From: Akkermansia muciniphila
GTDB taxonomy: Bacteria; Verrucomicrobiota; Verrucomicrobiia; Limisphaerales; UBA9464
NCBI GenBank assembly: GCA_945900455.1
Contig: CAMDJH010000032.1
Span: forward strand, 1 to 35,807
DNA length: 35,807 bases
Direction: 5' to 3'
The notes under the pieces are model-generated. The model ran no database searches, was not told the DNA's origin, and saw only the letters and a list, made by a program, of their open reading frames with translations. The position numbers and the translations under genes were made by a program. Of this stretch, positions 27,240-35,553 are shown piece by piece (within the stretch, counting starts at the first letter, position 1; every line of letters starts with the position of its first letter).

Positions 27240-28349
27240 CTAAGGGGCGGAATTCCTCACCACTCGCACCCGGTGATTCTCGCTATCGCCGATGAAGAGC
27301 GTACCGTCTGGGTCAATTGCGATTCCGTGGGGGCGCGCGAGGCGGCACTTCCGCGGGTCGCCGTCTGGGCCGTCACCCTTCTCGCCCGTGCCGACCACGA
27401 GTTGGATCGTGCCCAACTTCGCATCGATCTTTCGAATGGAATGGCTCTCGGTGTCGGCGAGGAACACGTCGCCATTTGGAGCCACCGCGATGCCTTTGGG
27501 CCCAGTCAGTGTCGCAAGCGTTGCCGGTCCGCCGTTGCCAGTGAAGCCTTTCGCGCCCGTGCCGGCAATGTGGTGAATAACGCCTTTCGTGAGGTCGAAT
27601 CGAAACACCTGGTTCCCCTCTCGCGTCGCGAGCCACAGGTCGCCATTCGCGTCAAAGTCCAGTGAGCGCGGGCCGTTCAGCGGTGTACCCGCGATGGGTG
27701 AACGGTCGGGTGTGGGACCCGCCTTTCCGGTGCCGGCGAACGTCGACATTAGGCCCGTCTTCAGCGCGATTTGCCGGATGACGTGGTTCCCAATGTCGCA
27801 GATGTAGAGATCACCCTGGGGGCCGAATTGGATGCTGTGCGGTTGCTTGAGCTCCGCTCGATCCGCGGGACCACCGTCGCCGGAGTAGCCCGGTCTGCCG
27901 GTACCAGCGACCGTGGTAATCCTTTGCGATTTGGCGTCCACGCGACGTATGGCATGGTTCGCCATATCCGCTATGAAGAGGTTTCCGTCACGGTCGAAGC
28001 GAATTTCGTGAGGGTGATTCAACGAGGCTTCCGTCGCCGGCCCGCCGTCTCCACTGTAGGCACCTTTCCCGTTCCCCGCGCGAGTGCGGATCGTGCCGTC
28101 AGCGGAAATGCGCCGGACCACTTGGCCGTCGAATTCACAGAACCAAATCGCTCCGTCGGGACCTCGAACCACTCCGAAGGGATTGTTGAGTTTTGCAGCA
28201 GTCGCTGCATCCCCATCACCCCCATGACCGGGGACTCCGCTGCCCGCATAAGGGGTCACCCATGGCGCCGAAGTCGTCGGGAGCAATCCAAGGCCGCAGG
28301 CAAGAGTGCACGCGATCCACGGACTTCGAGTTGGACGTGTTTTGATCAT
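27240..28349 (-). CDS. Exported NHL-repeat beta-propeller protein
   Basis: The 369-residue product starts at ATG 28349 with a signal peptide (MIKTRPTRSPWIACTLACGL, cleavage after TSA). It consists of NHL repeats, visible as recurring GDGGPATEASLNHPHEIRFD, GNLFIADMANHAIRRVDAKS, GDLYICDIGNHVIRQIAL and GDVFLADTESHSIRKIDA blocks, roughly six blades. NHL propellers are binding scaffolds, and exported examples of this type often occur fused or next to enzymes. No catalytic motif is seen. ATG 28379 is an alternative start. It is divergent from queD (117 bases apart) and precedes the P450 gene by 90 bases on the same strand. Confidence 0.88.
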   Translation of the reverse strand: MIKTRPTRSPWIACTLACGLGLLPTTSAPWVTPYAGSGVPGHGGDGDAATAAKLNNPFGVVRGPDGAIWFCEFDGQVVRRISADGTIRTRAGNGKGAYSGDGGPATEASLNHPHEIRFDRDGNLFIADMANHAIRRVDAKSQRITTVAGTGRPGYSGDGGPADRAELKQPHSIQFGPQGDLYICDIGNHVIRQIALKTGLMSTFAGTGKAGPTPDRSPIAGTPLNGPRSLDFDANGDLWLATREGNQVFRFDLTKGVIHHIAGTGAKGFTGNGGPATLATLTGPKGIAVAPNGDVFLADTESHSIRKIDAKLGTIQLVVGTGEKGDGPDGDPRKCRLARPHGIAIDPDGTLFIGDSENHRVRVVRNSAP

Positions 28350-28466
28350 TGACAGCGGGGTGCCTTCGTTGCCGAGCATTACAGAATCCGTCGCAACTTC
28401 AAACAGAAGCGAACGAAGAAAATTTACTACAAATGACCTGTCCCGTGGTATTTTTCGTTTATCCCT

Positions 28467-28820
28467 ATGGAACTCCGTAAAACATTCCAAATCGAAGCCG
28501 CCCATCGCCTGCCCGCCGTACCGCCCGAACACAAGTGCGCTCGCCTGCATGGCCACAGTTTTCTCATTGAAATCGCCGTCGAAGGCCCCGTGGATCCGAC
28601 GTATGGCTGGGTTATGGATTTCGCCGACATCAAGTCAGCATTTCGTCCAACGTTCGAGGCCCTGGATCATCGGTATTTGAACGACATCTCGGGCCTGGAG
28701 AATCCCACGAGCGAAAACCTCGCATGCTGGATCTGGGATCGATTGAAGCCGACGTTGCCATGGCTGACGGAAGTGTCGGTTGCCGAAACGTGCACGTCGC
28801 AGTGTTGCTACCGAGGTTGA
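28467..28820 (+). CDS. queD: 6-carboxy-5,6,7,8-tetrahydropterin synthase (QueD)
   Basis: QueD converts dihydroneopterin triphosphate to 6-carboxytetrahydropterin, the second step of 7-deazaguanine (queuosine/preQ0) synthesis. The 117-residue protein is full length. Zinc ligands are His13 (EAAHR), His28 and His30 (LHGHS); the catalytic Cys24 ([11 protein letters not shown]) is present, as are His68 (LDHRYLN) and Glu107 (VAETCTSQC). The signature PTSENLA is at 80-86. No other queuosine gene (queC, queE, queF) is in the window and no preQ1 riboswitch was found in the 117-base upstream gap. The region after its stop contains a carrier-protein relic. Confidence 0.95.
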   Translation: MELRKTFQIEAAHRLPAVPPEHKCARLHGHSFLIEIAVEGPVDPTYGWVMDFADIKSAFRPTFEALDHRYLNDISGLENPTSENLACWIWDRLKPTLPWLTEVSVAETCTSQCCYRG

Positions 28821-28955
28821 CCGTCCTTCGCCCAGCCGGCCGGCAACGCCGTCAATGTCGATAGTTTCTTCGACCCGGGTGGACACTCGCCGATGGCGAC
28901 CCACGCTGTTTCGCCGGTTCGCAGTCTGTTTACAGCAAAAGCATCAACCCGATTG
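28821..28955 (+). pseudogene. Relic of an NRPS peptidyl-carrier-protein domain
   Basis: Directly after the queD stop, and in the same frame, the plus strand reads NVDSFFDPGGHSPMATHAVS at about 28854-28913, followed by PVRSLF. This is the 4'-phosphopantetheine attachment motif of a carrier protein (canonical DSFFDLGGHSLLATQ-V-S-R-V-R), with the serine at 28887-28889 retained and Leu-Leu changed to Pro-Met. The reading frame then becomes meaningless. No start codon or adjoining adenylation domain remains, so this appears to be the tail of an NRPS module lost from just upstream of the present NRPS gene. Confidence 0.7.
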
Positions 28956-28969
28956 AGGACGACCCAGGG

Positions 28970-31900
28970 ATGGAAGCAAACCACGATCAACCGTCAAGCG
29001 CTCTGAGTCGGAGGATTGCATCCCTGTCTCCTGCCAAGCGCGCACTCTTCGAGCGAGGTCTGGAGAGGAAGCCGGCAATGGTTCCTCCGGACATTCCGAG
29101 AAATGCAGGGAGAATGTCATATCCCGCCTCAGTTTCCCAGCAGCGGCTCTGGTTCTTGGACCAGTTCGAGGGCACAAGCATTGCCTATCATATACGGCAC
29201 ACGGTGCACTTGAGGGGCGAACTGAATCGGGACGCGCTTGGCCGAGCGATCGATACGATTGTCGCGCGGCACGAAATCCTGCGCACATACTTTGTCGAGG
29301 CGGAGGGAGAAGTGATTCAGAACATCAGACCTACGGTGAAGATTACGCTCGCGTGGGAAGATCTGAGCAGACTGGCCCTGGCAGAGCGGGAGAAATCCAT
29401 TGCACACATCCTGCGACGCGAAGGCGACGAGCCGTTTGATCTGAGTCGCGGGCCTCTGCTGCGCGGAATCTTGCTAAAACTCGCGGAGAGCGAGCACGTC
29501 CTGTCGTTGACGTTCCACCACATTGTTTGCGATGGATGGTCGATCGGTATATTTAATCGAGAGCTCACCGCGTTATACGGAGCATTCTGCCCAGGCCAGA
29601 ACCAGACGCTGCTGGAGGCCATGCTGACGGAGCCGGAGCGCCCCGTTTCCGAGGTCCCAATGTTAACGGTCCCGGAGCGAAATCAAGTGCTGGTGGAATG
29701 GAACCGGACGGAGCGGGAATACCCGCGAGACAAGTGCGTTCACCAATTATTCGAGGAACAGGTTGAGCGCACCCCCGAGGCCGTGGCCGTGATCTTCGAT
29801 GGAGAGTCTCTGACCTACCGGGAGCTGAACGTCCGTGCCAATCAACTGGCTTACCACCTGCGCTCGCTGGGTGTGGGGCCGGATGTCCTGGTGGCCCTTT
29901 GTGTGGAGCGTTCCCTGGAGATGGTCGCGGCCCTGCTCGCCATCCTCAAGGCGGGTGGGGCCTACGTGCCGATCGACCCGAAGTATCCGAGGGAACGGAT
30001 TGAGTTCATCTTGCAAGACACCGAGGCACCCGTCTTCATGACGCAGCGATCCCTAGACCTTAAGTTCAGCGGTGCGCGTCGGATCTATCTGGAGGAAGCG
30101 ATCCCGCAAACCGCTGCAAATCCCGTGGCCGTGCCAACGACAGCCGCCGGCTTGGCCTACGTGATCTACACGTCCGGTTCCACGGGAAAACCCAAGGGCG
30201 TTGCGATCGAGCATCACAGCACCGTGACGTTCCTGCACTGGGTGCGTGACTCATTCAGCGATGCGGAACTGTCGGGCGTGCTGGCCTCCACGTCCATCTG
30301 CTTTGATTTGTCCGTCTTTGAGATTTTCGGGCCGCTCAGTTGGGGCGGATGCGTGCTGCTCGTGAACAACGCGTTGGATCTGTGGTCGGTGTTAGGGCCG
30401 CTCGATGCGACGTTGATCAATACGGTGCCGTCCGTGCTGGCGGAATTGCTTCGGGGACGCCGGCTGCCGGCTTCAGTTCGAACGTTGAATCTGGCGGGCG
30501 AGCCACTGCGACAGGCGATGGTCGATGCGGTTTTCAAAAACACGTCGATCGAACACGTGAACGATCTCTACGGGCCAACGGAGACGACGACGTATTCGAC
30601 CTGGGCGCGACGAGCGCTCGGCGGGGTTGAGACCATCGGGCGCCCCATTGCACGCACGCAGATTTACATCCTCGACGACCACGGTCAGCCGGTTCCAGTC
30701 GGGATTCCAGGAGAACTTCATATCGGAGGTGCCGGTGTCGCCCGAGGCTACTGGCGAAGACCGGATCTGACAGCGGAACGTTTTGTAAACCTCCGTTTCA
30801 GTAACGGGTCGGGGGGGCGATTCTTCAAGACTGGCGACCGGGCGAAGTGGCGAGAAGATGGCCAAATTGAGTTCCTCGGCCGTAGGGATAATCAAGTCAA
30901 GATCCGCGGGCACAGGATCGAGTTGGGCGAGATCGAGGCTGTGTTAAGTGAGCATCCTGACGTGTCTGCATGCACCGTCGCGACTCAAAGCCAGGGCGGC
31001 GAGGACCGGACGATTGCAGCATTTATAGTGGGCCGGGAAAGGGCCGATATCTCGATGGAACCGCTGCGGCGATGGCTGGGAGAGAAACTACCCGACTACA
31101 TGATTCCGTCCCGTTTCTTTGTGCTCCCCGACCTGCCCTTGACCTCGAACGGCAAGGTGGATCGCAAAGCACTCGAGAAAATGGAAGGCGTGGAACTGAC
31201 CGCGGGTAATGACCCTGTGTCGCCACACACCGATCTTCAGTCTCAACTCATCAAACTCTGGCAGACAGTATTGGGCCGGGAGCAGATCGGAATCCACGAC
31301 GACTTCTTCGATCTGGGAGGTCACTCATTGCTGGCCATGCGGCTAATTGCTCGTATCCAAGCCGACCTGCAAGTGGATGTGTCACTTCGGGTTCTCTTTG
31401 AATTTCCGACCATCGCCGGCATGGCGGAAAGCCTGGTGGGTGTCGACAGCGCGAGTGCTTCCGCGCTTCCGGCGCTAGTACCCTTCCCCCGGCACGGTGC
31501 TCTGCCACTGTCTTTTGCCCAGCAGCGGCTATGGTTTTTGGACCGATTCGAAGGAGCGAGCACCGCCTATCACATTGCGAGCAATAAGCGCCTGCGCGGT
31601 GATCTCAATTCCGAGGCTCTGGGTACTGCGATCAATGCGATCGTGGCGAGGCACGAATGCCTGCGTACACGTTTTGTCGAGATCGACGGTGAAGCCACTC
31701 AGGTCATCCAACCGGTGGTGGAGATTAAACTGCAGTTGGAAGATCTGCGTGGGTTAGCCGCGGCCCAGCGCGAACAATCCACTGCTGCGATCCTTCGCCG
31801 GGAACGGGAGAGACCCTTCGCTCTGAGTCAGGGGCCTCTCCTGCGCGGAATCTTGCTCAGGCTCGGGGAGCGCGAGCACATCCTCTCGTTGAGCTTTCAT

Positions 31901-34900
31901 CACATCGTCTTTGATGGCTGGTCGGTGGGTGTATTCAATCGCGAACTTGCGGCGCTTTACGGCGCGTTCTGTTCAGGCCAAGGCGTTCCGCTCAAACCGT
32001 TGACGGTCCAATACGCCGATTACGCCCTCTGGCAGCGACACTGGCTGCAGGGAGAGGAACTGGAACGGCAATTGAACTACTGGCGCGAGCACTTGAGGGA
32101 TGCGCCCACTCTGAATCTAGGCACGGATCGTCCCCGGCCTGCCAGGCTGACCTATACGGGAGCTCGTCACGCCTTCATGCTGTCTCCAACACTCAGCGCC
32201 CAGCTCAAGGACTTCAACCAAGCGGAGAAGGTTACTCCATTCATGTCTCTTCTAGCAGCCTTCCAAGTGCTGCTGTCAAGGCACAGTGGACAGGCGGATA
32301 TTCTGGTCGGCACACCGATCGCCAATCGGCAGAAACCGGAACTGGATTCCCTGATTGGGTTTTTCGTCAACACGCTCGTGCTCCGCACTAATCTCTCCGG
32401 CCAACCCGCCTTCCGGGGTGTCGTTGCACGAGTACGGACTGCAGCGTTGGCCGCCTTCGCCCACCAGGATCTGCCGTTTGAAAGACTCGTCGAGGAACTG
32501 AACCCCGAGCGGGACCTCAGCCGGCACCCTGTTTTTCAGGTGATGTTTGCGCTGCAAAATGCCCCCGCTCATCCTCTGGCCCTGCCTGGAATGGAGGTGA
32601 CTCCCTTTCACTCACCGGCAGGCTTAGCCCACTTTGATCTGGGGTTAGAGCTTAGTGCGGAGGGGGATTCCTGGGCCGGATCCTTTACGTATAACACGGA
32701 TTTATTCGACGCGGTGACAATCCAACGGATGGAGTGCCACTACAAGACGCTGCTGCAGGCCATGCTGACGGAGCCGGAGCGTCCCGTTTCCGAGGTCCCA
32801 ATGTTAATGGTCCCGGAGCGAAATCAGGTCCTGGTGGAATGGAACCGGACGGAACGGGAATACTCCCGAAACAAGTGTGTCCACCCGTTATTCGAGGAAC
32901 AGGTGGAGCGCACCCCCGAGGCCGTGGCGGTCATCTTCGAGGGTCAATCCCTCACCTACCGAGCTCTCAATCGCCGGGCCAATCAACTCGCTCACCATCT
33001 CCGCGGACTGGGCGTGGGGCCGGATGTTCTTGTCGGCCTTTGCGTGGAGCGTTCTTTGGAGATGTTCGTCGCGCTGCTCGGCATCCTCAAGGCCGGTGGT
33101 GCGTATGTTCCGCTGGACCCACATCTACCCTCGCAACGCCTCGCCTACCTGCTGAGGGACATCGGCACCCCGCTGGTTCTGGTCCAGCAGCGGTGGCGGG
33201 ACGGTGTGATTCGGTCGCTGGATCCAGCACACCCGAGCCCTCGGATCTTGATTCTGGAGGAATTGCCCACGCTTCTCGTCGCTGCCACCTCGGCCAACCC
33301 ACCGTGCATCAACACGCCAGATCATTTGGCCTACGTGATGTACACCTCAGGCACCACCGGGCAGCCCAAGGGAGTCATGATTCCACATCGGGGGATTGTT
33401 CGTCTGGTCATCAACCCCGATTACGTGGCGTTGGCTCCTCGCGACGTCCTGTTGCAATTCGCTCCACTGGCGTTTGATGCCTCCACCTTTGAAATTTGGG
33501 GAAGCCTGCTCAACGGAGCCAAGCTCGTCGTGTTACCCCCGGGTCCGGTCGATTACAGGGAACTAGGCGGAGCCATTACCCGGCACGGGGTGACGACACT
33601 CTGGCTGACTGCCGGTCTGTTTCACGAGATGCTGGAGTACGCCCCGGCGGCGCTGGCGAGGGTGCGCCAGTTGCTGGCCGGCGGGGATGTATTGTCGCCC
33701 GCCAAGGTTCGCAGCTATTTGGAACTGCCCGGGCATGGCCGCCTGATCAACGGATATGGCCCGACGGAGAACACGACTTTCACCTGCTGCTGCGGGTTCG
33801 ACCGAGCGGAACAGATTGGTGAATCCGTGCCCCTGGGGCGGCCGATCGCCGGAACGCAGGTTTACATCCTGGATCGGCACGGCCAGCCGTTGCCGGTGGG
33901 CGTTACGGGTGAGATTTATACGGGAGGTGACGGTTTGGCGCGGGGTTACCTAAACGCGCCGACACTCACGTCGGAGCGGTTCATTGCCGATCCTTTCAGC
34001 CTGGACCCGCGGGCGCGCCTCTATAAGACCGGGGATCTGGCGCGATGGCTGCCGGATGGGAACATCCAGTTCATTGGCCGGCTGGATCAGCAGGTCAAGA
34101 TCCGCGGTTATCGGGTCGAATTGGGCGAGATCGAAACCGTCTTGCGCGCCCAACCTGAGGTCCGCGAGGCAGTGGTTCTCCTTCGCGAGGACACGCCGGG
34201 CGATCGACGGCTGGTCGCGTATCTCGTCGCTCATTCCGACAAAAAGCCCGACGAGTCCACTCTCCGCACGCGGCTCGGAGCGACCCTTCCGGATTACATG
34301 CTGCCCAACGCGTTTGTGTGGATTCACCAACTGCCCCTGACCTCCAACGGCAAACTGGATCGCAAGGCGCTGCCAGCGCCCGAATCCGGTGTCGAAGGCA
34401 AGCCGGGTGACACGGATCAGCCCATAAATATTTTCGAACTGGAATTACTCCGGCTCTGGCGACGGCTCTTCCATCGGGAGGACATAGGACGGAACGACAG
34501 TTTTTTCGACCTTGGCGGGCACTCGCTCCTGGCGGCACGACTGACGACCGAGATCGATAAGCTGCTTAGCTGCAAACTGCCGATTTCCGCATTGTTCCAG
34601 TCGCCCACGGTCGCATCGCTGACTCGCCGGCTCACCGCGGAAAATTGGACGCCTCCCTGGAAATCACTCGTGCCGCTGCAACCGTTGGGAGCAAAGCCTC
34701 CGTTCTTTCTCGTCCACGGGTGGGGCGGCGATGTGTTTGTTTTTCTGGGATTGGCCCAGCAGCTGGCGCCCGATCAGCCGGCGTACGGCCTGCAGGCGGT
34801 TGGCCTGGACGGCAAATTGGCGCGACACACCACCCTCGAACACATGGCGGCACATTACGTTCAGGAAATCCGATCGTTCCAACCCGAGGGACCGTATTAC

Positions 34901-35512
34901 TTGGGAGGATACTCGATGGGCGGATTGATCGCCTTCGAGATGGCTCAACAACTGCATCGCCAAGGCCAACGGGTCGCCCTGCTCGCGCTGTTCGATACCG
35001 TCCCAATTTGCGTGATTCCCTGGACTGTCTATGGGCAAGTCATCCCATCCTACCTCTACGGACGCTTGAGGATGCATCTGCGACGGTGGTGGAAATTGCC
35101 GAACCAAGACCGGCGCGAATACTTCCGAGGGCGCTGGGCCGCGCTCCAGCATTGGATGGTCCGAAACCGAACCAGCCTCCCGGTCACGCCCGTCGGGAAG
35201 CCGGCAGAAAGTCCACCTGTGCAGATGGGCGGATCTTCCGATTACTACGTCGCTCTCGCGTCAGCCTACCGGCTCCATCGCTATCCGGGTTCCGCCGACA
35301 TTTTCGTGAGTGAACACACTAATCCTCATTGGGCGTCGTCCTGGAAACAGTTGGTCTGCGGCGGTGTCTCCTACCATCGGGTTCCGGGGACACACCTGGA
35401 ACTTCTCACACCGAAGTCCCTGCCCGTGCTGTCGAATGCTTTAAGAACCGCACTACTCCGTGCGCAGAACGAGAGCATTCACGCCCACAGTGCCATTACC
35501 GGGGCCCCGTGA
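28970..35512 (+). CDS. Two-module NRPS (truncated C-A-PCP-C-A-PCP-TE)
   Basis: The 2180-residue synthetase would assemble a dipeptide unit on carrier thiols and release it by a thioesterase. Domains, by residue: partial condensation domain about 52-210 (SQQRLWFLDQ, HHIVCDGWS at 183-191); adenylation 1 about 247-735 (YTSGSTGKPKG, CFDLSVFEIF, LYGPTE, FKTGD, NGKVDRKAL); carrier 1 with Ser786 (DLGGHSLLAM); complete condensation about 845-1265 (HHIVFDGWS at 977-985); adenylation 2 about 1282-1800; carrier 2 with Ser1852; thioesterase about 1905-2160 (GYSMGG Ser1982, His2142). The pocket residues I extract are DLFNNALTYK, resembling alanine codes, and DAFWLGGTFK, resembling valine codes. The first condensation domain lacks its C-lobe. 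GAGGA 11 bases before ATG 28970 is a modest binding site. No MbtH or transporter gene is seen. Confidence 0.95.
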   Translation: MEANHDQPSSALSRRIASLSPAKRALFERGLERKPAMVPPDIPRNAGRMSYPASVSQQRLWFLDQFEGTSIAYHIRHTVHLRGELNRDALGRAIDTIVARHEILRTYFVEAEGEVIQNIRPTVKITLAWEDLSRLALAEREKSIAHILRREGDEPFDLSRGPLLRGILLKLAESEHVLSLTFHHIVCDGWSIGIFNRELTALYGAFCPGQNQTLLEAMLTEPERPVSEVPMLTVPERNQVLVEWNRTEREYPRDKCVHQLFEEQVERTPEAVAVIFDGESLTYRELNVRANQLAYHLRSLGVGPDVLVALCVERSLEMVAALLAILKAGGAYVPIDPKYPRERIEFILQDTEAPVFMTQRSLDLKFSGARRIYLEEAIPQTAANPVAVPTTAAGLAYVIYTSGSTGKPKGVAIEHHSTVTFLHWVRDSFSDAELSGVLASTSICFDLSVFEIFGPLSWGGCVLLVNNALDLWSVLGPLDATLINTVPSVLAELLRGRRLPASVRTLNLAGEPLRQAMVDAVFKNTSIEHVNDLYGPTETTTYSTWARRALGGVETIGRPIARTQIYILDDHGQPVPVGIPGELHIGGAGVARGYWRRPDLTAERFVNLRFSNGSGGRFFKTGDRAKWREDGQIEFLGRRDNQVKIRGHRIELGEIEAVLSEHPDVSACTVATQSQGGEDRTIAAFIVGRERADISMEPLRRWLGEKLPDYMIPSRFFVLPDLPLTSNGKVDRKALEKMEGVELTAGNDPVSPHTDLQSQLIKLWQTVLGREQIGIHDDFFDLGGHSLLAMRLIARIQADLQVDVSLRVLFEFPTIAGMAESLVGVDSASASALPALVPFPRHGALPLSFAQQRLWFLDRFEGASTAYHIASNKRLRGDLNSEALGTAINAIVARHECLRTRFVEIDGEATQVIQPVVEIKLQLEDLRGLAAAQREQSTAAILRRERERPFALSQGPLLRGILLRLGEREHILSLSFHHIVFDGWSVGVFNRELAALYGAFCSGQGVPLKPLTVQYADYALWQRHWLQGEELERQLNYWREHLRDAPTLNLGTDRPRPARLTYTGARHAFMLSPTLSAQLKDFNQAEKVTPFMSLLAAFQVLLSRHSGQADILVGTPIANRQKPELDSLIGFFVNTLVLRTNLSGQPAFRGVVARVRTAALAAFAHQDLPFERLVEELNPERDLSRHPVFQVMFALQNAPAHPLALPGMEVTPFHSPAGLAHFDLGLELSAEGDSWAGSFTYNTDLFDAVTIQRMECHYKTLLQAMLTEPERPVSEVPMLMVPERNQVLVEWNRTEREYSRNKCVHPLFEEQVERTPEAVAVIFEGQSLTYRALNRRANQLAHHLRGLGVGPDVLVGLCVERSLEMFVALLGILKAGGAYVPLDPHLPSQRLAYLLRDIGTPLVLVQQRWRDGVIRSLDPAHPSPRILILEELPTLLVAATSANPPCINTPDHLAYVMYTSGTTGQPKGVMIPHRGIVRLVINPDYVALAPRDVLLQFAPLAFDASTFEIWGSLLNGAKLVVLPPGPVDYRELGGAITRHGVTTLWLTAGLFHEMLEYAPAALARVRQLLAGGDVLSPAKVRSYLELPGHGRLINGYGPTENTTFTCCCGFDRAEQIGESVPLGRPIAGTQVYILDRHGQPLPVGVTGEIYTGGDGLARGYLNAPTLTSERFIADPFSLDPRARLYKTGDLARWLPDGNIQFIGRLDQQVKIRGYRVELGEIETVLRAQPEVREAVVLLREDTPGDRRLVAYLVAHSDKKPDESTLRTRLGATLPDYMLPNAFVWIHQLPLTSNGKLDRKALPAPESGVEGKPGDTDQPINIFELELLRLWRRLFHREDIGRNDSFFDLGGHSLLAARLTTEIDKLLSCKLPISALFQSPTVASLTRRLTAENWTPPWKSLVPLQPLGAKPPFFLVHGWGGDVFVFLGLAQQLAPDQPAYGLQAVGLDGKLARHTTLEHMAAHYVQEIRSFQPEGPYYLGGYSMGGLIAFEMAQQLHRQGQRVALLALFDTVPICVIPWTVYGQVIPSYLYGRLRMHLRRWWKLPNQDRREYFRGRWAALQHWMVRNRTSLPVTPVGKPAESPPVQMGGSSDYYVALASAYRLHRYPGSADIFVSEHTNPHWASSWKQLVCGGVSYHRVPGTHLELLTPKSLPVLSNALRTALLRAQNESIHAHSAITGAP
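29604..29810 (+). repeat. Intragenic near-identical segment, NRPS module 1 copy
   Basis: This segment (encoding LLEAMLTEPERPVSEVPML and the start of adenylation 1) matches 32745-32951, exactly 3141 bases (1047 codons) downstream. By eye there are only about five mismatches in the first 110 bases, and divergence rises further on. It marks the point where the module 1 condensation domain was fused directly to the condensation-adenylation linker. Confidence 0.8.
32745..32951 (+). repeat. Intragenic near-identical segment, NRPS module 2 copy
   Basis: This is the second copy of the condensation-adenylation linker found at 29604-29810. Here it follows a complete condensation domain. The high identity at the DNA level suggests module duplication or gene conversion within the gene. 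Confidence 0.8.
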
Positions 35513-35553
35513 GACCGGAAGTGCGCTGCCAAATAGCCTGCTTTCTTGATAAC

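Noticed and set aside
28380-28466. A preQ1 riboswitch upstream of queD
   Set aside because: The short gap lacks the C-rich loop and A-rich tail pattern of preQ1-I aptamers, and the divergent NHL gene begins close by.
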